Assembly: GCF_024637375.1 (NCBI RefSeq)
Contig: NZ_JAGXFK010000046.1
Coordinates: 17,047 to 81,046, forward strand
Direction of reading: 5' to 3'
From: Sediminimonas sp.
GTDB lineage: Bacteria; Pseudomonadota; Alphaproteobacteria; Rhodobacterales; Rhodobacteraceae
Length of the DNA stretch: 64,000 nt
A program made the position numbers and the translations under genes. Shown one piece after another: positions 60,627-64,000 of the stretch (the first letter of the stretch is position 1; the number at the start of each line of letters is the position of its first letter). The notes below the pieces were generated by a model. The model was given only the letters and a program-made list of their open reading frames with translations. It was not told the origin of the DNA and searched no databases.

Positions 60627-62618
60627 CTACCAGCGATAGCCGACCGTGAGCGACCCGCCGGCGTCTTGCGACGTACCGGAGTATTCCGCATTGATCGCCC
60701 CATCAATGTACACGCCGTTTGAAGCGGTCCACTCGGCGTTTGCCGCCAATAACAGGGAATCTCTGTCAACGGTCGCCCCGGACACGGGAAACGTCACGCC
60801 GGGGGTGGTCAGCAGCGATCTATCGCTCGGTTCATTCGACGCGAACTCATGCGCCCAGGCCGCGCGGAACCCAAACGCCGCCGTTCCGCGTTCGTCACGG
60901 GCTGTGGACCACTGCATCTCTACGCCCAGTTCACTGCGAAGCGATGTTGTGGTGTGTTTTTCAAAGCGCAGCGCATAGCTTGATGAGCCCGACACGGCCT
61001 TCTCTGAATAGGCTGAGATTGTGGTGGACTGCGCGCGCAGACCCGCAAACGGCGTGAAGATTCCCATGTGGTAGCCCGCTTCGACATGCGCCGCTGTGGT
61101 GTTCCCCGTCGTCTCGCCGATAAGCCGGTCAGTTCCTGCGATCGTCACCGTGCGGTCGGTGGTGATGTCGCTGTCCCCGTAGGCCAAGGTGCCTTCCACG
61201 TATGCCCGTTCAGACGAAGCACGTCCACGAAACGCAACAAAAACCGTGTCGCTGGTGCCGGATCCGAACCCATTGCTCAGAGCGAAATCAGCCTCATTGA
61301 CGGACACCGCGATGCCGAAATCCAGATTGTTGTTCGGCCAGAAATTCAGGCCTGCGGCAAACCCGCTGTTATCCGATGTTCGCTTGTGCTGACCAATGCT
61401 GGCGTTACCATCGGTCACGCTGTGAGAGCCGTAGCCAGACACCCAAGCGTCCCAGGGACGCAACTGGGGGACCAAAGGCGTCGAATATGCCAGCGGTTGC
61501 GCGGCCCGGGTCGGTTCATCCGATCCATACTTCCCATACTTCCCACCAGTGGCGACCTCATCGCGCACCACCAGACCTGCCGGAACCCCCTCATCGCGTG
61601 GAGGGCGCGCAACCTGAACGCGCCGATTGCGACCTGATCTCGTAACCACGTCAAGGAACGCATCCATAGACTGCGTCTGCATCGGGGCTATCCCAGTCGA
61701 CACCTCTCCGGAGATCTGAGCGAGACTTGCGGCCAATTCTTCTGGTGTCTGAGTGGCTGCGAGAATGGCAATCCCGATTGGCAGCACGCCACCATCTGCC
61801 ACATAATCCGACAAGGTTTCGGCAATGGCGCGCTCGGCTTCTGTAAGCAGCGACTCGTCGATGGCATCATCAAGGTCCGGCGCCGCCAAGGTGCAAATCC
61901 CGATGGTATTGGTGTCAAGCGTCACCGATCCATTGCGCGCGTAGACGGCACCGCAGCCGAGCGTGGCAGACGTGTTCATTGTGGCACTGGTCAGCGCCAC
62001 AATCTGGCCCACCAAGTCGGCCGACGTATCCAGAGTCGCGGAACTGCCGATCCGATAGAACACGTTGCCACCCTGTGCCCCGTTCTGGAGCAACACGTTG
62101 GCGCCGCTTCCTGCCGTCAGCGTTGATCCGATATTGAAGATGAAAACCGCATTCGGATCGCCGCCACCATCGAGCGTCAATGTCTTACCCGCCGAAATCA
62201 ACGCCGATGTGTCAAAATTGTAGACGCCTGGAGACAGCGTCATGCCGCCAAGGTCCTGCCCTGTCAAATTGCCCCCAGGTGAGGTCGGACGTCCTGCCAG
62301 CGCGTTGTAAAGCGTGGTCAGATCATCCTGGACACGCACGGCCACGGCATCGCCGATGAACGCGTCTCCGGTCTGCGTCACGCTGGCCGAGCCGGTGTAA
62401 GAGGTCCCCGGGCTGACCGCGATGTTGCCATTGATCGTGGTGGGGCCGGTGTTGGTCAGCGACTGGCCGGCAATCACGGCGAAACTTTGCAAATCTTGCG
62501 CGGCGCCCTCGCCGACTTGGGCCATGCTCAGGGCGGCTGCGGCAAGCACAGAACCGCCAACCTTACGGATTGAATTGGACCTTGAGCACCGTCTCCTAAC
62601 GCCGCGATCGTCTACCAT
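60627..62618 (-). CDS. Ice-binding-like DUF3494 domain fused to an autotransporter beta-barrel
   Basis: A 663-residue secreted or surface protein. A signal peptide spans residues 18-40 (SVLAAAALSMAQVGEGAA), after a basic extended N-region. Residues about 44-242 are a DUF3494 domain, the fold of bacterial and algal ice-binding proteins: FAVIAGQSLTNTGPTTINGNIAVSPG, TLTLDGGGDPNAVFIFNIGSTLTAG and GGNVFYRIGSSATLD. A linker (about 245-385) resembles the helix region ahead of autotransporter barrels (AASLAQISGEVSTG). Residues about 390-663 are a 12-strand-type barrel ending in aromatic Trp (LTVGYRW). ATG 62618 is chosen; an in-frame ATG at 62714 would add residues ahead of the signal peptide. The locus lies between a dead cytochrome gene and IS remnants. 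Adhesion to ice or another surface is a hypothesis. Confidence 0.85.
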   Translation of the reverse strand: MVDDRGVRRRCSRSNSIRKVGGSVLAAAALSMAQVGEGAAQDLQSFAVIAGQSLTNTGPTTINGNIAVSPGTSYTGSASVTQTGDAFIGDAVAVRVQDDLTTLYNALAGRPTSPGGNLTGQDLGGMTLSPGVYNFDTSALISAGKTLTLDGGGDPNAVFIFNIGSTLTAGSGANVLLQNGAQGGNVFYRIGSSATLDTSADLVGQIVALTSATMNTSATLGCGAVYARNGSVTLDTNTIGICTLAAPDLDDAIDESLLTEAERAIAETLSDYVADGGVLPIGIAILAATQTPEELAASLAQISGEVSTGIAPMQTQSMDAFLDVVTRSGRNRRVQVARPPRDEGVPAGLVVRDEVATGGKYGKYGSDEPTRAAQPLAYSTPLVPQLRPWDAWVSGYGSHSVTDGNASIGQHKRTSDNSGFAAGLNFWPNNNLDFGIAVSVNEADFALSNGFGSGTSDTVFVAFRGRASSERAYVEGTLAYGDSDITTDRTVTIAGTDRLIGETTGNTTAAHVEAGYHMGIFTPFAGLRAQSTTISAYSEKAVSGSSSYALRFEKHTTTSLRSELGVEMQWSTARDERGTAAFGFRAAWAHEFASNEPSDRSLLTTPGVTFPVSGATVDRDSLLLAANAEWTASNGVYIDGAINAEYSGTSQDAGGSLTVGYRW

Positions 62619-62859
62619 CTTGCGCCACTCTTTACTACCCGACAAACCCCAAGTGGTCTGCCTTCTGACGTCAATGTCGCATGATTCAGCCGGCGAGGCA
62701 ATTTTTCCCTGCACCGAGCGCCGTCTGCGGTCGCGCCAACGGCTGAAACTGGGCGGATCGGGCCACGAACCCGCATCTTCTCGGCTTGGTGGCGACGTTT
62801 TTCAGCGCGGCGGACAGACCTGTCCCGCCGTTTTCGTTCAGTTTGGGTCTGGATCGCGA

Positions 62860-63462
62860 TCACGCGCATGACGGTGGCGCTCGCAGTCGGTGAATGGCGG
62901 CGAGGATGGCGCGCACCATCGGGCCTGTGACCGCAACCTCGGCCAGCTGGAAGGTAATGGCGCGGGCGTGACGCACAACGCGGGCCCCGATCTTGATCAG
63001 CTTGAGTTGTAGGCTGGTGAGCGACCAGTCGGCCATTTCCTCGGGTAGTTCGATGCACCGCAGGAAAGTGGCCAGATTGTAGGCCAGCGCGTGCAGTTGC
63101 AGCCGGACCTCGTTGTCGCGGAACCGCCTGCACGACAGCCGTGTCCAGTGGAAGGCGTATTTGCCTTCCTTGATGTGCTGCTCGGCCGTGCCGCGCTGGT
63201 TGTAGAACCGCATCACCCAATCCGGCTCCATCGGCAGGTTGCTGACGATGAAGCCGACCTTGGGGAACAGTTCGCCCGGATGCCACTCGATCTTGGCAAT
63301 CACGCGGCGTGGCTTGTCCCAGCTCTGCGCCTGATACTGGAAGTCCTCGTAGAACCGCTTCACCTTGGTCTTTGACGGCCGCCCAACGGGGCGGGTCAAC
63401 TGATGTGCGATCTTCTCACGCAGGACGTTGTTGGCGGGTATCGTACCACATTGAAAAGGCAA
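62860..63462 (-). pseudogene. IS1380-family transposase, 3' remnant
   Basis: About 190 codons of the C-terminal part of an IS1380-type DDE transposase survive: IPANNVLREKIAHQLTRPVGRP, YQAQSWDKPRRVIAKIEWHPGELFPKVGFIVSNL, FYNQRGTAEQHIKEGKYAFHWTRLSCRRF and LQLHALAYNLATFLR. The catalytic N-terminal portion is missing; the sequence upstream of IPANN (beyond about 63442) is unrelated. The frame ends at 62860. The element cannot move on its own. Confidence 0.88.
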
Positions 63463-63890
63463 AGCCGCCGTCTGCGGGCCTCGGATCCGCGGCAGCCGTA
63501 AAAGCCACCCTGCAGGGGGTTCTCATGGTTCTTGACGTTCCAATACGTTCTTTGGCCACTTCTTCCCACAAGCTCAAGGCCTTGACCGCCGCCGGGAGCC
63601 ATAAGTACGGGTTTCCCTGCAATCGTTTCGGAAAAGATCGCCGGCAGAGCGGGTTTTCTTTCCGCGGGTACGATTGCAGTGCAGGCACAATTTTCGGTGT
63701 CGCCATCATTGCGGGCGGTTTGACACTTCTTGTGGATAGATCGTCCACCTGAACGGGCCATATCGCAGTTTTTGCGGAGCTGCTTCTGAACCCATCTCCC
63801 GGCAGTCACACCAGGAGATACGCAATGCCCATCAACCAGAAATACGAGCCTCCACGTGAGGAGATATGCGCAGAAGTTGGTGACGCTGCA
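63463..63890. other. Region between two IS remnants, no recognised gene
   Basis: A short plus-strand frame (63525-63752) has AGGGGG before its ATG and would encode about 75 residues with a hydrophobic end, but the protein is not recognisable. The right part (63717-63890) probably belongs to the IS256-type element. Otherwise I see nothing. Confidence 0.35.
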
Positions 63891-64000
63891 TCAGGCGGCG
63901 GTTTGAACGTGGCGGAGCCCGTCGCGGAACTCAACCCCTTCGATGATTTCGGGCAGGCGGTTTTGGCCGTCGAGTTTGCGCCATTTGCCCTGCGCCGACA
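63717..64000 (-). mobile_element. Right end of an IS256-type element (partial)
   Basis: GGTTTGACACTTCTTGTGG at 63717-63735 resembles the terminal repeats of IS256-family elements, about 150 bases beyond the transposase stop at 63891. The left end is outside the window, so the boundary is a guess. Confidence 0.4.
63891..64000 (-). CDS. IS256-family (Mutator-type) transposase, C-terminal fragment at the window edge
   Basis: The last 35 codons of a transposase enter from the right edge: GKWRKLDGQNRLPEIIEGV, then EFRDGLRHVQTAA and stop at 63891-63893. The pattern W-RKLDG ... LP-II-GV-F-DG is the usual IS256/Mutator C-terminus. Whether the element is complete cannot be seen. Confidence 0.65.
   Translation of the reverse strand, partial: SAQGKWRKLDGQNRLPEIIEGVEFRDGLRHVQTAA

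Noticed and set aside
63525..63752. A 75-codon plus-strand frame with a good AGGGGG site between the two IS remnants
   Set aside because: No recognisable sequence, and it runs into the probable end of the IS256-type element; kept only as a note.
1..64000. tRNA, rRNA and CRISPR arrays
   Set aside because: I read the intergenic regions for cloverleaf-like ends, rRNA-like stretches and regularly spaced repeats and recognised none; a covariance search could still find a small RNA.

Overview
The window is a 64 kb piece of a G+C-rich alphaproteobacterial chromosome, most likely from the Roseobacter/Rhodobacteraceae group. Pointers are the aerobic cobaltochelatase pair cobS-cobT, a def/def-like/fmt cluster, a GcvT-fused dimethylglycine/sarcosine dehydrogenase, creatinase, a DIPP-like Nudix hydrolase and densely packed genes with ATGA overlaps. 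No rRNA, tRNA or CRISPR array was recognised. Most of the window is ordinary core genome. The accessory material lies at about 28.0-28.95 kb and from about 60.1 kb to the right edge.

Layout. 0-3.8 kb: a partial CPA1 Na+/H+ antiporter, a small membrane protein behind a long leader hairpin, and a CapD/WbpM-type sugar-nucleotide dehydratase split in two by a frameshift. 3.8-15.7 kb: a very large hybrid sensor kinase, a crotonase-fold protein, glutathionyl-hydroquinone reductase, a PilZ-like small protein, creatinase, a MalY/PatB C-S lyase, a deformylase, a deformylase-like protein lacking two active-site residues, fmt, a GlsB-like membrane protein and a CopZ-like metal chaperone. 15.9-28.0 kb: a dimethylglycine/sarcosine dehydrogenase-like protein, the NAD pathway nadA-nadB-nadC behind a D-lactate dehydrogenase, a ClC chloride channel/antiporter, a DUF427 protein and Xaa-Pro aminopeptidase.

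28.0-28.95 kb: an A+T-richer two-gene cassette (DUF2188 protein plus a TIR/deoxyribosyltransferase-like protein) sits directly against the aminopeptidase start codon. I read it as a candidate defence or toxin module. 28.95-33.6 kb: cobT, cobS, an ECF sigma/anti-sigma pair and a TusA-like protein. 33.7-41.8 kb: an envelope-glycan locus with nonulosonic (sialic-type) acid genes neuA, neuB and neuC, two tandem Kdo-transferase-family genes, two sulfotransferase-like genes and an LpxL-like acyltransferase. This layout suggests a nonulosonate-decorated lipid A/LPS. 41.9-54.3 kb: tamB-tamA, a Pit phosphate transporter, a Nudix hydrolase, hrpB and ycjF-ycjX.

54.5-60.1 kb: an MBL-fold protein, then an arsenic locus: an ArsR-ArsC fusion, the ArsJ-associated GAPDH and ArsJ (together exporting 1-arseno-3-phosphoglycerate), a second ArsR and an ArsP-type permease. 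Both regulator genes appear to start at or next to their transcription start. 60.1-64 kb: a broken cytochrome b fragment, a protein joining a DUF3494 ice-binding-like domain to an autotransporter beta-barrel, and remnants of IS1380- and IS256-family elements. This last stretch looks like an acquired or rearranged island.
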